Of a DNA stretch of 64,000 nt, positions 1 to 9,343 are shown piece after piece. Location of the stretch: positions 124,001 to 188,000 of the forward strand of contig NZ_JARCJD010000001.1 of assembly GCF_028890115.1 (NCBI RefSeq), in the 5' to 3' direction. Each line of letters opens with the position of its first letter. Position 1 is the stretch's first letter. Both the position numbers and the translations under genes were made by a program. Source of the stretch: Phaeobacter sp. QD34_24 (lineage in GTDB: Bacteria > Pseudomonadota > Alphaproteobacteria > Rhodobacterales > Rhodobacteraceae). The notes below the pieces were generated by a model. The model did no database searches. It was given only the letters and a program-made list of their open reading frames with translations, and had not been told where the DNA came from.

Positions 1-1
1 T

Positions 2-634
2 GCGCTGTCGCTTGGCTCCGTTCTGGGGGCGGCCAACCACGCCGCCCGCGCCGGGCGCCCACTGTTCGTGCTCTGGCTCGATGCCCATACGGATTTCCAC
101 ACGCCGCAGACCACCGGCAGCGGCAATCTGCATGGCACGCCGGTCGGATATGTCACCGGGCAAGGTGGTTTTGATGGCTTCCCGCCGGTAGAGCACCCGG
201 TCCCGGAGGAGAATGTCTGCATGATCGGTCTCCGCTCGGTCGACCCGGCCGAGCGACAGGCGTTGGAAAGCAGCCGGATCCGCCGCCATGACATGCGCGA
301 TATCGATGAAAACGGCATCAAGGGGCCTTTGACCGCATTCCTTGATCAGGTGGCCGCCCAAAACGGTATGCTGCATGTGTCGCTGGATGTGGACTTCCTT
401 GATCCTTCCATCGCGCCCGCCGTTGGCACCACGGTTCCCGGTGGCGCGACAGTGCGCGAAGCACATCTGGTCTGCGAAATGCTGCATGATTCCGGCCTGA
501 TGACCTCCCTCGATCTTGTCGAACTCAACCCCTTCCTTGATGAACGCGGGCGTACCGCGCATCTGATGGTCGATCTCTGTGCCTCGGCGCTCGGCCGCCG
601 CGTTTTCGACCGCCCCACACGGAGCTACCAATGA
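2..634 (+). CDS. rocF: Arginase (5' end outside window)
   Basis: Arginase hydrolyses L-arginine to ornithine and urea with a binuclear Mn2+ centre. The open frame runs in from the window edge, so only the last 210 residues are visible. The metal-binding motifs are present: DAHTD at visible residues 27-31 and SLDVDFLDP from about 127, followed by a conserved GTTVPGG turn and the late acidic motif VELNP. The stop overlaps the start of the ornithine cyclodeaminase gene (ATGA at 631), so the two are translationally coupled and form an arginine-to-ornithine-to-proline route. Agmatinase belongs to the same fold, but the downstream partner favours arginase. Confidence 0.9.
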   Translation, partial: ALSLGSVLGAANHAARAGRPLFVLWLDAHTDFHTPQTTGSGNLHGTPVGYVTGQGGFDGFPPVEHPVPEENVCMIGLRSVDPAERQALESSRIRRHDMRDIDENGIKGPLTAFLDQVAAQNGMLHVSLDVDFLDPSIAPAVGTTVPGGATVREAHLVCEMLHDSGLMTSLDLVELNPFLDERGRTAHLMVDLCASALGRRVFDRPTRSYQ

Positions 635-1689
635 CCCAGCCTTCCCACAAAGCCCTGGTGCCTTTTGTCAGCGTCGACAACATGATGCGCCTTGTTCATC
701 ACGTCGGGATCGAGCAGATGCTGCGCGATCTGGCCACTTACGTGGAAGAGGATTTCCGCCGCTGGGAACTGTTCGACAAGACCCCGCGCGTGGCCAGCCA
801 TTCAGACGTCGGCGTGATCGAGTTAATGCCCACCTCGGATGGGGAGGCCTACGGGTTCAAATACGTCAACGGCCATCCCAAGAACACTGCCGAGGGACTT
901 CAGACGGTGACCGCATTCGGCCTCTTGGCGGATGTCTACACCGGCTATCCGGTGCTGCTGACCGAAATGACCCTGCTGACCGCCCTGCGCACGGCGGCAA
1001 CCTCAGCCATGGCCGCCAAGTATCTGGCGCCGAGGGGCGCTGATACCATGGCGATGATCGGCAACGGCGCCCAGTCGGAGTTTCAAAGCCTTGCGATGAA
1101 GGCGATCTGCGGGCTGAAGTCTGTCCGTCTGTACGATCAGGATCCCAAGGCCACCGAGAAATGCGCCCGCAATCTGGCGGGTTCCGGCCTGGAGGTAGTT
1201 CTCTGCGCCAGTGCCGAAGAGGCCATTGAAGGCGCCCAGATCCTGACCACCTGCACCGCCGACAAGCAGAATGCCACGATCCTGAGTGACAACATGGTTG
1301 GCCCCGGTGTGCACATCAACGCCATCGGCGGCGATTGCCCCGGCAAGACGGAACTGGCGCCGGGCATCCTCAACCGATCCGAGGTTTTTGTGGAATTTCC
1401 GCCGCAAACCCGGATCGAAGGCGAGATCCAGCAGATGCCCGATGATTTCCCGGTCACCGAACTCTGGCAAGTGATTACCGGGCAAAAACCCGGGCGGCGC
1501 GATGCGCGGCAGATCACCCTGTTCGACAGTGTCGGCTTTGCCATCGAGGATTTCAGCGCGTTGCGCTACATCCGTGACCGGATCAAGGACAGTGCCTTTT
1601 ACATCGAGCTGGACATGCTGGCCGACCCGGATGATCCGAGGGACCTGTTCGGGATGCTGCAACGCTCAGGCGCGGCCCAGCCCGCCTGA
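631..1689 (+). CDS. ocd: Ornithine cyclodeaminase
   Basis: Ornithine cyclodeaminase converts L-ornithine to L-proline and ammonia using bound NAD+. At 352 residues it is typical for the OCD/mu-crystallin family. A Rossmann GNGAQ motif is at residues 144-148 and a GGDCPGKTEL stretch near residue 235 carries the expected catalytic aspartate. GGAG lies 7 bases before the ATG, which overlaps the arginase stop. The arginase context makes ornithine the likely substrate, although alanine or lysine cyclodeaminase activity cannot be excluded from sequence alone. It ends only 3 bases before the convergent HNH gene. Confidence 0.92.
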   Translation: MTQPSHKALVPFVSVDNMMRLVHHVGIEQMLRDLATYVEEDFRRWELFDKTPRVASHSDVGVIELMPTSDGEAYGFKYVNGHPKNTAEGLQTVTAFGLLADVYTGYPVLLTEMTLLTALRTAATSAMAAKYLAPRGADTMAMIGNGAQSEFQSLAMKAICGLKSVRLYDQDPKATEKCARNLAGSGLEVVLCASAEEAIEGAQILTTCTADKQNATILSDNMVGPGVHINAIGGDCPGKTELAPGILNRSEVFVEFPPQTRIEGEIQQMPDDFPVTELWQVITGQKPGRRDARQITLFDSVGFAIEDFSALRYIRDRIKDSAFYIELDMLADPDDPRDLFGMLQRSGAAQPA

Positions 1690-1692
1690 GGA

Positions 1693-2277
1693 TCAGGCCT
1701 CCAGCTCGCTGCCCCAGTAAAGGAAATCCATCCAACTGTCATGCAGATGGTTGGGTGGAAACTTGCGACCGATATTGCGCAGCTCCTCGGCGCCGGGGCG
1801 TTTCGGAGCTTTGCGCAGATGCATGCCCGCCCGGTGCAAGGACTTGGAGCCTTTGCGCAGATTGCACTTGGAACAGGCCGCCACAACATTTTCCCAGCTG
1901 GTCACGCCCCCGGCGGCGCGCGGAACCACGTGGTCAAAGGTCAGATCCCCCCGTGCGCCACAGTATTGGCAGCAGAATTCGTCCCTCAGAAACAAATTAA
2001 AGCGCGTGAAGGCCACGCGCTTTTGAGGTTTCACATAGTCTTTCAGGACAACGACCGAAGGTATTCGGATTTCGGTGCTGGGGCTGTGCACGACGGTGTC
2101 ATACTCCGCCACGATCGCCACCCGATCCAGCCAGGCTGCCTTGACCGCGTCCTGCCAGGGCCAAAGCGATAGGGGATAGTAGGACAAGGGCCGGTAATCC
2201 GCATTGAGCACCAGTGCCGGATGATGCTTCAAGGCACCCGGATCGCGTACAAACTCGTTTCTGAAATCGCCGTCCAT
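1693..2277 (-). CDS. HNH endonuclease family protein
   Basis: This 194-residue protein carries a C-terminal HNH/zinc-finger module: CQYCG, then FDHVVPRAAGG, then ACSKCN, the pattern of CxxC-DH-N-CxxC HNH nucleases. Its role is not known; such stand-alone copies are widespread housekeeping-type genes in alphaproteobacteria and may act in DNA repair or RNA processing. I chose the ATG at 2277 because it has AGGAAG about 9 bases upstream. The open frame extends to 2520, but the extra 81 residues are low-complexity and lack a ribosome site. It is transcribed away from rluE, leaving a 217-bp divergent promoter region. Confidence 0.85.
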   Translation of the reverse strand: MDGDFRNEFVRDPGALKHHPALVLNADYRPLSYYPLSLWPWQDAVKAAWLDRVAIVAEYDTVVHSPSTEIRIPSVVVLKDYVKPQKRVAFTRFNLFLRDEFCCQYCGARGDLTFDHVVPRAAGGVTSWENVVAACSKCNLRKGSKSLHRAGMHLRKAPKRPGAEELRNIGRKFPPNHLHDSWMDFLYWGSELEA

Positions 2278-2494
2278 TCTAAACGTCTTCCTCGCCCTGT
2301 CTGCCGGTTTCCTGGCACCAGAGCGGGGAACCCGCCCCAGTCTATGAATGACTATATATCGCGTTGGAAAGCTGGCAAGCCCTTTGCGCGCCACAACATC
2401 TCGGGGCTGTGGATAAAGCGATTCCATGACACTGCGGTAACGGATCTGCCCAAGATCCTTGCACCCCGCGCAAGCCGGGCCTATTGCGGGCCAC

Positions 2495-3184
2495 ATGACC
2501 CGGCTCATTCGTTTCAACAAACCCTATGACGTGCTGCCGCAATTCACCGACCGCAGCACCGAAGGCGCCCCGCGCAAGACGCTCAGCGATTTCATCGACT
2601 GCCCCGGCGTCTATCCTGCCGGTCGGCTGGACCGCGACAGCGAGGGATTGATGCTGTTGACGGACAACGGCCGCCTGCAGGCCTGGATCAGCGATCCGCG
2701 CAACAAGATGGCAAAAACCTATTGGGTTCAGGTGGAAGGCACCCCGGATGACGCCGCGCTGGAGGCCCTGCGCAAGGGGATCGAGCTGAAAGACGGTATG
2801 ACACGGCCCGCCAAGGCGCGCCTGATTTCAGAGCCGTCCGGCCTTTGGGCGCGCACACCGCCGATCCGGGTGCGCAAATCAGTGCCCGACAGCTGGCTGG
2901 AACTGACGATCACCGAAGGGCGCAACCGCCAGGTGCGCCGGATGACCGCCGCGGTCGGCCACCCCACCCTGCGACTGATCCGCTCTGCCATCGGCGCCTG
3001 GAGCCTGGATGGGCTGGCACAGGGCGCATGGGCGGATCTTGACCCACCCAAGGTGCCCGGACGGCCAAAACCCGCGCATGTGCCAAACCGCAAGGCACAG
3101 GCCAGGCGGGCCGAGGCAAAGGCAATTGAGGCAGGACAAAACAGAAAGGGCGGCAAGAGCCGAAAGCCCCGCCGCCCGTCCTGA
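2495..3184 (+). CDS. rluE: 23S rRNA pseudouridine synthase RluE
   Basis: This RsuA/RluE-family pseudouridine synthase of 229 residues closely follows E. coli RluE, which modifies U2457 of 23S rRNA. The N-terminal [13 protein letters not shown] and the catalytic [10 protein letters not shown] loop (Asp is the nucleophile) are clear, as is the [12 protein letters not shown] motif. No S4 domain is present, as in RluE. The C-terminal tail after about residue 185 is Lys/Arg-rich and probably disordered, longer than in E. coli. The frame can extend to a TTG at 2459, but the ATG at 2495 gives the family N-terminus. Confidence 0.9.
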   Translation: MTRLIRFNKPYDVLPQFTDRSTEGAPRKTLSDFIDCPGVYPAGRLDRDSEGLMLLTDNGRLQAWISDPRNKMAKTYWVQVEGTPDDAALEALRKGIELKDGMTRPAKARLISEPSGLWARTPPIRVRKSVPDSWLELTITEGRNRQVRRMTAAVGHPTLRLIRSAIGAWSLDGLAQGAWADLDPPKVPGRPKPAHVPNRKAQARRAEAKAIEAGQNRKGGKSRKPRRPS

Positions 3185-3202
3185 ACTCCGCACAATAGCC
3201 GA

Positions 3203-3868
3203 TCAGAGGCTCAGCTTGTCCCGCATGAAGGCCAGCGCCACGCTCAACCCATCCGGAGCAATGCCATGGCCGGTGCCCTTTTGAATATGGGCAAAGACAT
3301 CCTGGAAACCGGCCTCCTGCAGCGCCTCGGCGGCCTCGGGCAGAGATTGCACCGGCACCACGTCATCGGCATCGCCATGCACCAGAAGCACCGGCATGCG
3401 GCTGACGACCTCGTCCTTGAAAGTATCCGGCCCCAAGAGACGGCCCGAAAAGGCGACGATCCCGGCAATCGGGTCTTCGCGGCGCGGCGCCACATGCAGG
3501 CTCATCATGGTGCCTTGCGAGAACCCAAACAGCACCACCTGTTCGGGCAGCACATCCTCATCCACCATCAGCGCGTCAAGGAAGGCATTGAGATCTTCCA
3601 CCGCCGCCTGCATGCCGCGCATGCTTTCCTCCTCAGAAGAGCCATCGATCCAGGGGATCGGGAACCACTGATAGCCAAAGGGCGCCCCGGCGCAGTTCTC
3701 GGGCGCATCGGGCGCCACGAACAATGTGTCGGGCAGATGTTCACCCAAGGGGTCTGCCAACCCCAGAAGATCGGCACCATTGGCGCCATAGCCATGCAGA
3801 AACACCACAACCGAGCGGGTTGAGCCGGAAAGCGGCTCTTTGCGGCCTGCAGTCAAAACACGTGTCAT
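3203..3868 (-). CDS. Carboxylesterase/phospholipase family hydrolase
   Basis: This 221-residue cytosolic alpha/beta hydrolase resembles the carboxylesterase 2 / lysophospholipase (YpfH/Est) family. It shows the oxyanion-hole HGYGANG near residue 26, the nucleophile elbow GFSQG, the acid in HGDADDVVP and the catalytic His in GTGHGI. The substrate is probably a short-chain or lysophospholipid ester, but that is inference. Its ATG overlaps the stop of the upstream glycosylase gene (ATGA at 3865-3868), so the two form an operon. It converges with rluE across a gap of 18 bases. Confidence 0.85.
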   Translation of the reverse strand: MTRVLTAGRKEPLSGSTRSVVVFLHGYGANGADLLGLADPLGEHLPDTLFVAPDAPENCAGAPFGYQWFPIPWIDGSSEEESMRGMQAAVEDLNAFLDALMVDEDVLPEQVVLFGFSQGTMMSLHVAPRREDPIAGIVAFSGRLLGPDTFKDEVVSRMPVLLVHGDADDVVPVQSLPEAAEALQEAGFQDVFAHIQKGTGHGIAPDGLSVALAFMRDKLSL

Positions 3869-4521
3869 CGGATCCCTTCCCTGTCCTTTGCCACATGGTA
3901 ATAGGCCCAGAGCAGCCGCGCCGCAACCGAGCGCCAGGGTGACCAGCCTTGCGCCATCTGGCGTAGGGCACGTTCCTTGGGGCGCTCGGGCAGGTCGAAT
4001 AGGATCCGCGCACCCTCTTGCAGGGCCAGATCGCCGGGCGCAAAGACGTCCGCTCGCCCCAGCGAGAACATCGCGTAGATCTCGGCCGTCCAGACGCCGA
4101 TACCGGAGACCTGGGTCAGAATGCTGACGACCTCTGCATCAGGTTTCCCCCGCAAATCATTGAAATCTATATCCGCCTCGGAGAGTGCGCGAGCATAGCG
4201 GATCTTTTGTCGGCTCAGACCCGCTGCGCGCAATTCATCATCAGAGACGCGCATGATCATCTCGGGCGCGGTCAATTGCGCATCTTCCATCCGCGCCCAT
4301 ATGGCCCGCGCCGACGCCACGCTCACCTGCTGGCTGACAATGGCGCTCAGAAGTTCGGCAAAGCCATCCGGCTTGCGCCTGAGCGGCAGTGGTCCGGTCT
4401 GCTCAAGCGCCTGGGCAAAGCGCGGATCGTGATCCGACAGCCAAGCGGCCCCCTCAGCGACGCAGGCATCGCTGTGGATGATGCGGCCAATGCCGGAGTT
4501 TAGATCCCCTTGTGACGACAC
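3865..4521 (-). CDS. alkA: AlkA-type DNA-3-methyladenine glycosylase
   Basis: This is a base-excision repair glycosylase of the HhH-GPD superfamily that removes alkylated purines. At 218 residues it is the short AlkA form without the N-terminal Ada-like domain. The SQQVS helix, the hairpin VSGIGVWTAE and the following FAPGDLAL with the catalytic Asp are visible. The start is GTG at 4521, supported by AAGGA about 7 bases upstream; no ATG in frame fits. It is coupled to the downstream esterase through an ATGA overlap. Specificity beyond the family is inferred. Confidence 0.88.
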   Translation of the reverse strand: MSSQGDLNSGIGRIIHSDACVAEGAAWLSDHDPRFAQALEQTGPLPLRRKPDGFAELLSAIVSQQVSVASARAIWARMEDAQLTAPEMIMRVSDDELRAAGLSRQKIRYARALSEADIDFNDLRGKPDAEVVSILTQVSGIGVWTAEIYAMFSLGRADVFAPGDLALQEGARILFDLPERPKERALRQMAQGWSPWRSVAARLLWAYYHVAKDREGIR

Positions 4522-4627
4522 GTCGCCTGTTCCTTCACCTGTTATCTAATGCACATAGACCTGTGCGTTGTGCATCAGCAGCGCAAGGCGGCTTGTTCCG
4601 GCACACATTCAAGGTTACGCATCCCAC

Positions 4628-5845
4628 ATGACGCATAGCATGACCACCCCCGACGACAGAGTCGCCAAGAAGAACGTTGCCATCCTGGTGATGGCGCAGG
4701 CCTTCCTCGGCGCACAGATGCCGATGATCTTCACCATTGGCGGGCTGGCGGGACAGTCTCTCGCCTCCAACCCCTGTTTTGCGACGCTGCCGATCTCCCT
4801 GATCGTTGCCGGCTCGATGATGGCGGCGACGCCGATTTCTGCCATCATGCAGCGTTGGGGCCGTCGCGCCGGGTTCTTTACCGGGGCGATGTTTGGCGCG
4901 CTGGGCGGTGTGGTCGGGGCCTATGGGCTCTATCTGGGGTCCTTCCCGATCTTCCTTCTGGGCAGCCTGTTGACCGGCGTCTACATGAGCGCGCATGGCT
5001 TTTACCGCTTTGCCGCCGCCGACACGGCATCAGAAGAATTCCGCCCCAAGGCGATTTCCTACGTGATGGCGGGCGGGCTGTTGTCTGCCATTATCGGCCC
5101 GCAGCTGGTCAAGGCCACCAGCCAGGCCTTTGTGGTGCCTTTCATGGGCACCTATATGGCGGTGATCGCGGTCAATATCCTTGGCGCCGGGCTGTTCCTG
5201 TTTCTCAACATCCCGAAACCGCCCGTGCCAAGCCAGGACGCCCCCAAGGGACGCAGCCGCATTGAACTGCTCAAAACGCCGGTGATCGCTGTCTCCGTGA
5301 TCTGCGCCATGGTCTCTTACGCTCTGATGAACCTGGTGATGACCTCGACCCCGCTTGCGGTCGTGGGCTGCGGCTTTACCGAGGGCAACGCCGCGGATGT
5401 GGTGACAGCCCACGTGCTGGCCATGTATGTGCCCTCCTTCTTTACCGGCCATCTGATCGCGCGGTTCGGCGTGCATAAAATCGTCGCGGCGGGCCTGTTC
5501 ATCCTTGCCGGTGCCGGAGCCGTTGCCCTGAACGGCGTCGATCTCGAAAACTTCTTTGTCGCGCTGGTTCTCCTGGGGATTGGCTGGAACTTCGGCTTTA
5601 TCGGCGCCACCACCATGCTGGCCGGCGCCCATGAGCCGCATGAGCGCGGCCGGATGCAGGGGCTCAACGATCTCTTGGTCTTTGGCGGTGTCACCATGGC
5701 CTCTCTTGCATCGGGTGGGTTGATGAACTGCTCGGGCGGCAATCCGGTGGACGGCTGGAGTGCCGTCAACATGGCCATGGCCCCCTTCCTGGTTCTGGCC
5801 GGTGGTGCGCTTCTGTGGCTGATCCTGCGCCCCAAGCAGATCTAA
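4628..5845 (+). CDS. MFS transporter
   Basis: This major facilitator superfamily permease has 405 residues and about 12 hydrophobic segments. A loop resembling motif A (QRWGRRAGF) lies after the second helix, and a central hydrophilic linker sits near residues 200-220. The substrate cannot be read from the sequence and neighbours give no pathway clue. Internal Cys-Ser-Gly-Gly near the last helix pair is typical of a conserved alphaproteobacterial MFS clade. I chose the ATG at 4628 over an upstream alternative start because the extra residues are not membrane-like. A strong terminator follows directly. Confidence 0.85.
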   Translation: MTHSMTTPDDRVAKKNVAILVMAQAFLGAQMPMIFTIGGLAGQSLASNPCFATLPISLIVAGSMMAATPISAIMQRWGRRAGFFTGAMFGALGGVVGAYGLYLGSFPIFLLGSLLTGVYMSAHGFYRFAAADTASEEFRPKAISYVMAGGLLSAIIGPQLVKATSQAFVVPFMGTYMAVIAVNILGAGLFLFLNIPKPPVPSQDAPKGRSRIELLKTPVIAVSVICAMVSYALMNLVMTSTPLAVVGCGFTEGNAADVVTAHVLAMYVPSFFTGHLIARFGVHKIVAAGLFILAGAGAVALNGVDLENFFVALVLLGIGWNFGFIGATTMLAGAHEPHERGRMQGLNDLLVFGGVTMASLASGGLMNCSGGNPVDGWSAVNMAMAPFLVLAGGALLWLILRPKQI

Positions 5846-5874
5846 ATCGCCGCGCAAGCATTTGGCAAAAATAG

Positions 5875-5902
5875 AAAAGCCGCCTCTCGAGGGCGGCTTT
5901 TT
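5875..5902 (+). terminator. Rho-independent terminator
   Basis: GCCGCC at 5879-5884 pairs with GGCGGC at 5892-5897 around a 7-base loop, flanked by AAAA and TTTTT. It lies 30 bases after the MFS gene. The flanking A and T runs make it able to work in both directions, so it may also end the minus-strand operon that stops at 5920. Confidence 0.85.
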
Positions 5903-5919
5903 GCACGTCCTAAAAGGGG

Positions 5920-6696
5920 CTACCAACGCCCCAATGCGGTTCGCCCCATCAGCCCAACGCGGCGGCGGAATTCACTGGTTCCAAGCCGACCCGCCGCCAC
6001 CCGTTCCGGTTCCCTGATTGCCTGCTTCAGGATCTCCCGCGCCTGCCATCCCGCCAGGAGGGCGACACCTGCCTCCTTCGACACAGAGGCCCGCGTCCGG
6101 GTTGCATCCAGGATGTGCTGATACCCCTGTTCGGCCAGGCGCCGCACCCCTTCACTGGTACCATCCAGCAGTGGGACGCGTTTCTGTTTCTCCAGCTCGG
6201 GGATGGCGCGCAGCCAATTGGCAATCCCGACCCCGCGCCCGAAGGCACGAACCGTGGCTTCCTCGGCTTCGCCCAGCGACGCCGCCGCCATCCACATCAG
6301 GCTGCCCGAGGTCGCATCGATATAGCGCTCGAAAGCCGCTTCATCCTCGAAAGGGTCACGGTAGATATCCCAGCGCCGCGCCTCTGCCATGGCATCGATG
6401 TGCTGCGCCAAGTCAGGCCGTAGCAGGCGCGCCAGCGGTGTCGCCACATAGTGACGGCGGACCGCCCCTCCGCTTGCAAGCTCTGCTCCCACATCGCGCC
6501 ACCATTGCACGCGCATCTCCGCAATCATGCTTTCCTGGCTGGCCCAGGGCGCCCGCGACAGTTCCAGGTTGAAGGCATAGAGTGCAAAAAGCAGCGGACG
6601 CGCCGCCAGCGGAGCGGCCATTGTGGCCATGAAGCGATCCGGGTCTCCCTGGTACAGCAGATCCGCGCATCCCTTCAGATCGTCGTCAAATTCCAC
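5920..6696 (-). CDS. Squalene/phytoene synthase-like protein
   Basis: This 258-residue protein has the all-helical isoprenoid-synthase fold pattern of the squalene/phytoene synthase family. The region equivalent to the second Asp-rich motif reads GIANWLRAIPELEKQKRVPL and lacks the DxxxD metal-binding residues. The first motif region (AFNLELSRAPW) also lacks it. This points to a non-enzymatic homologue like mitochondrial NDUFAF6, a complex I assembly factor, rather than a carotenoid enzyme; no other carotenoid genes are near. The start is a GTG at 6696 with AAGGAG 9 bases upstream, and it overlaps the end of the hydrolase gene by 11 bases. Confidence 0.8.
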   Translation of the reverse strand: MEFDDDLKGCADLLYQGDPDRFMATMAAPLAARPLLFALYAFNLELSRAPWASQESMIAEMRVQWWRDVGAELASGGAVRRHYVATPLARLLRPDLAQHIDAMAEARRWDIYRDPFEDEAAFERYIDATSGSLMWMAAASLGEAEEATVRAFGRGVGIANWLRAIPELEKQKRVPLLDGTSEGVRRLAEQGYQHILDATRTRASVSKEAGVALLAGWQAREILKQAIREPERVAAGRLGTSEFRRRVGLMGRTALGRW

Positions 6697-7669
6697 CCAG
6701 GAACTCCTTCACGGATGCTGCGGTTTCGGGCGCATCGACGATACCGAGATGCCCGACATTCGGCACGGTGACATAGCGGCCCCGTGGGTTGACCGGTGTC
6801 ATCAGGGCTTCGTATCCCTCCGCCACAAAGGCTTCGTCCTTTTCCCCTGCGATCACAAGGAAGTCCGGCGAGGACTTGATGTCCTGCAAGTAGTCGCCAC
6901 GCGGCGCGTATGAGGTGTTGAGCCTGAAGGAGTAGCTGGTCGTCGCCAGATGCCCAAACGGACCGTCCAGGACCTCTTGCGGCATGTTGAACTCGATCGC
7001 GGACAGATGGTTGAACCGGGTGATCCCGACGGCATTCAGCATCGACAGGCCGACAATCCTTCGCGTTAACGGCCTCGCCCAACCACCTGAATTCTTGCGC
7101 GTTGTCGGCGCATTGTGCTTCAGAAACGGGGCTAGCAGGACCGCGCGATCGATCATCGCGCCGTGATCTCCCCCGGCAAAGCGCACCACCAACCCGCCGC
7201 CCGAGGAATGCCCAAGCAGGACAACCTTCTGGCCGGGTTCAACCCTGGCCGCAATCAGATCCGCCAGATCGTCCTCCAGCTGGCCGATATATGCGACATC
7301 ACCGCGCCGCCCAGGAGCGCCCCCGTGTCCGCGCAAATCGGGTACCAGCACATGCCCCGCGATCTGCGGGGCAAGGCTGGCGTATTGCAAGCCGTTCCAG
7401 CCGGACCCATGCACCAGTACCACCAGCGGCCCCGGCCCGTTGCGATAGCTGCGGACCTGAAGATCATAGCCATCCCGCATGGCAACTGATGTGGGATCGG
7501 GCATCTGTGACCCCGAAGACTGGCCCGCAGACAGGCCCGAGAAATCCAGCCCCGCCTGCGGATCGGCGGGCCGCCCCCCTGCGGGCCGGTCGGACAGGAT
7601 CAGCACAAAGGGCAGCGCCGTCATCACGCCGGCCCCGATGATGGCCATCCTGACCAGCGCAGAAGTCAT
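6686..7669 (-). CDS. Membrane-anchored alpha/beta hydrolase
   Basis: This alpha/beta hydrolase of 327 residues begins with a hydrophobic N-terminal segment (about residues 5-27) that should anchor it in the inner membrane, followed by a Gly/Pro-rich linker. The oxyanion region VHGSGWNG, the nucleophile elbow GHSSGGG and the late GHLGIVD histidine are present, with a probable acid in GEKDEAF. It resembles monoglyceride-lipase-like hydrolases, but the substrate is unknown. The ATG at 7669 overlaps the cimA stop (ATGA), which makes it more likely than the in-frame start 15 bases upstream. It lies between cimA and the squalene-synthase-like gene in one transcription unit. Confidence 0.82.
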   Translation of the reverse strand: MTSALVRMAIIGAGVMTALPFVLILSDRPAGGRPADPQAGLDFSGLSAGQSSGSQMPDPTSVAMRDGYDLQVRSYRNGPGPLVVLVHGSGWNGLQYASLAPQIAGHVLVPDLRGHGGAPGRRGDVAYIGQLEDDLADLIAARVEPGQKVVLLGHSSGGGLVVRFAGGDHGAMIDRAVLLAPFLKHNAPTTRKNSGGWARPLTRRIVGLSMLNAVGITRFNHLSAIEFNMPQEVLDGPFGHLATTSYSFRLNTSYAPRGDYLQDIKSSPDFLVIAGEKDEAFVAEGYEALMTPVNPRGRYVTVPNVGHLGIVDAPETAASVKEFLGGI

Positions 7670-9288
7670 GCCTCGCTCGCGCAATCGCGGATCAGTTTCC
7701 AGCGGATTGCGTCCAGCAGCGCCTCGAATGAGGCGTCGATTATGTTGGGGCTGACGCCGACCGTGGACCAGCGGCGGCCCTGGTTGTCGGCACTGTCGAT
7801 CACTACGCGCGTCACCGCCTCGGTGCCGCCTTGGGTGATGCGCACCTTGAAATCCACCAGGCGCATATCGTCGATCACCTCGGAATAGCGCCCCAGATCC
7901 TTGGCCAGCGCCTTGGCCAGCGCGTTCACCGGGCCGCGATCACTGCCGGTTTCATCCATGGATTCGCTGACCGACAGGCGCTTTTCGCCGTCCACCTTCA
8001 CGACCACGACCGCCTCCGAGAGGCTTATCATCTTGTTATACTTGTTCTTGCGCCGCTCGACCGTGACCTTGTAGCGTTTCACCTCGAAGAAGCTCGGGAG
8101 CTGGCCCAATTCCTCGCGCGCCAACAGCTCGAACGAGGCCTGGGCAGTGTCGTAGGAATATCCCTCATCCTCGCGCGCCTTGATCCGCTCCAGGATTCGC
8201 GCCAGCGCGGGATCTCCCTTTGCGACACTCAGCCCCGCATCGGTCAGCCGCTTGCGCAGGTTGGACTGGCCCGCCTGGTTCGACATCGGAATGATGCGCG
8301 CATTACCCACCAGTTCGGGCTGGATATGCTCATAGGTGGAGGGATCCTTCAGGATCGCGCTGGCATGCAGCCCCGCCTTATGAGCAAAGGCAGAGGCCCC
8401 CACGTAAGGCGCCTGTTTCATCGGCACCCGGTTCAGGATGTCATCCAGCATCCGGCTCAGCCGTGTAAGACCTTTCAGCGCCTTTCGCGAAACGCCCGTC
8501 TCAAAGCTGCTCGCATAGGGTTCTTTCAGCAGCAAGGACGGGATCAGCGTGGTCAGGTTTGCATTTCCGCAACGCTCCCCCAGCCCGTTGAGCGTCCCCT
8601 GAACCTGCCGCACGCCCGCATCCACCGCCGCCAGCGAACAGGCCACGGCGTTTTCGGTGTCGTTATGAGTATGGATCCCCAGACGATCACCGGGAAGCCC
8701 TGCAGCGATCACCTCGGTGACGATGCGATGCACTTCGGCCGGCATGCAGCCGCCATTGGTGTCGCAGAGCACCACCCAGCGCGCGCCAGCCTCCAGCGCC
8801 GCGCGACAGGCCGCCAAGGCATAGTCCGGGTTGTCCTTGTAGCCATCGAAGAAATGCTCGGCATCATAAAGCGCCTCACGCCCCTCGGCGACGATATGCG
8901 CGATGGAGGCGCCGATGTTGTCCAGGTTTTCCTCAAGACTGATGCCGAGGGCCGCCGTCACATGGTAATCATGCGCCTTGCCCACCAGGCAGACCGTATC
9001 GGTGCCTGCATTCATCACCGCCGCCAGCACATCGTCATTTGCGGCCGAGCGCCCTGCCCGTTTGGTCATGCCAAAGGCGGCAAGCCGCGCGCGGGTCTTG
9101 GGCGCCACCTCGAAAAAGGCGCTGTCGGTGGGATTGGCACCGGGCCAGCCGCCCTCGATATAGTCGATGCCGAGATCATCCAGCGCCTTGGCGATCTGCT
9201 GTTTCTCGGCGGTGGAGAACTGCACGCCCTGGGTCTGCTGCCCGTCCCGCAGGGTGGTGTCATAAAGGTAAAGACGTTCCTTGGTCAT
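7666..9288 (-). CDS. cimA: (R)-citramalate synthase
   Basis: Citramalate synthase condenses pyruvate and acetyl-CoA to (R)-citramalate, the first step of the threonine-independent isoleucine route. At 540 residues it matches the long CimA type. The DTTLRDGQ motif is at residues 10-17, a GLHASAILKD segment gives the metal-binding His, and the C-terminal regulatory LeuA dimer domain follows. The ATG at 9288 is preceded by GAGG; the frame extends to 9399 but without family similarity. It lies 55 bases after cysS on the same strand and is coupled by ATGA to the hydrolase gene. Confidence 0.92.
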   Translation of the reverse strand: MTKERLYLYDTTLRDGQQTQGVQFSTAEKQQIAKALDDLGIDYIEGGWPGANPTDSAFFEVAPKTRARLAAFGMTKRAGRSAANDDVLAAVMNAGTDTVCLVGKAHDYHVTAALGISLEENLDNIGASIAHIVAEGREALYDAEHFFDGYKDNPDYALAACRAALEAGARWVVLCDTNGGCMPAEVHRIVTEVIAAGLPGDRLGIHTHNDTENAVACSLAAVDAGVRQVQGTLNGLGERCGNANLTTLIPSLLLKEPYASSFETGVSRKALKGLTRLSRMLDDILNRVPMKQAPYVGASAFAHKAGLHASAILKDPSTYEHIQPELVGNARIIPMSNQAGQSNLRKRLTDAGLSVAKGDPALARILERIKAREDEGYSYDTAQASFELLAREELGQLPSFFEVKRYKVTVERRKNKYNKMISLSEAVVVVKVDGEKRLSVSESMDETGSDRGPVNALAKALAKDLGRYSEVIDDMRLVDFKVRITQGGTEAVTRVVIDSADNQGRRWSTVGVSPNIIDASFEALLDAIRWKLIRDCASEA

Positions 9289-9343
9289 TCCTGCCTCATT
9301 CTGTTTGCCGGGCAGCGCCCGGCCCGGGGTGGGCGTCTGTGGG

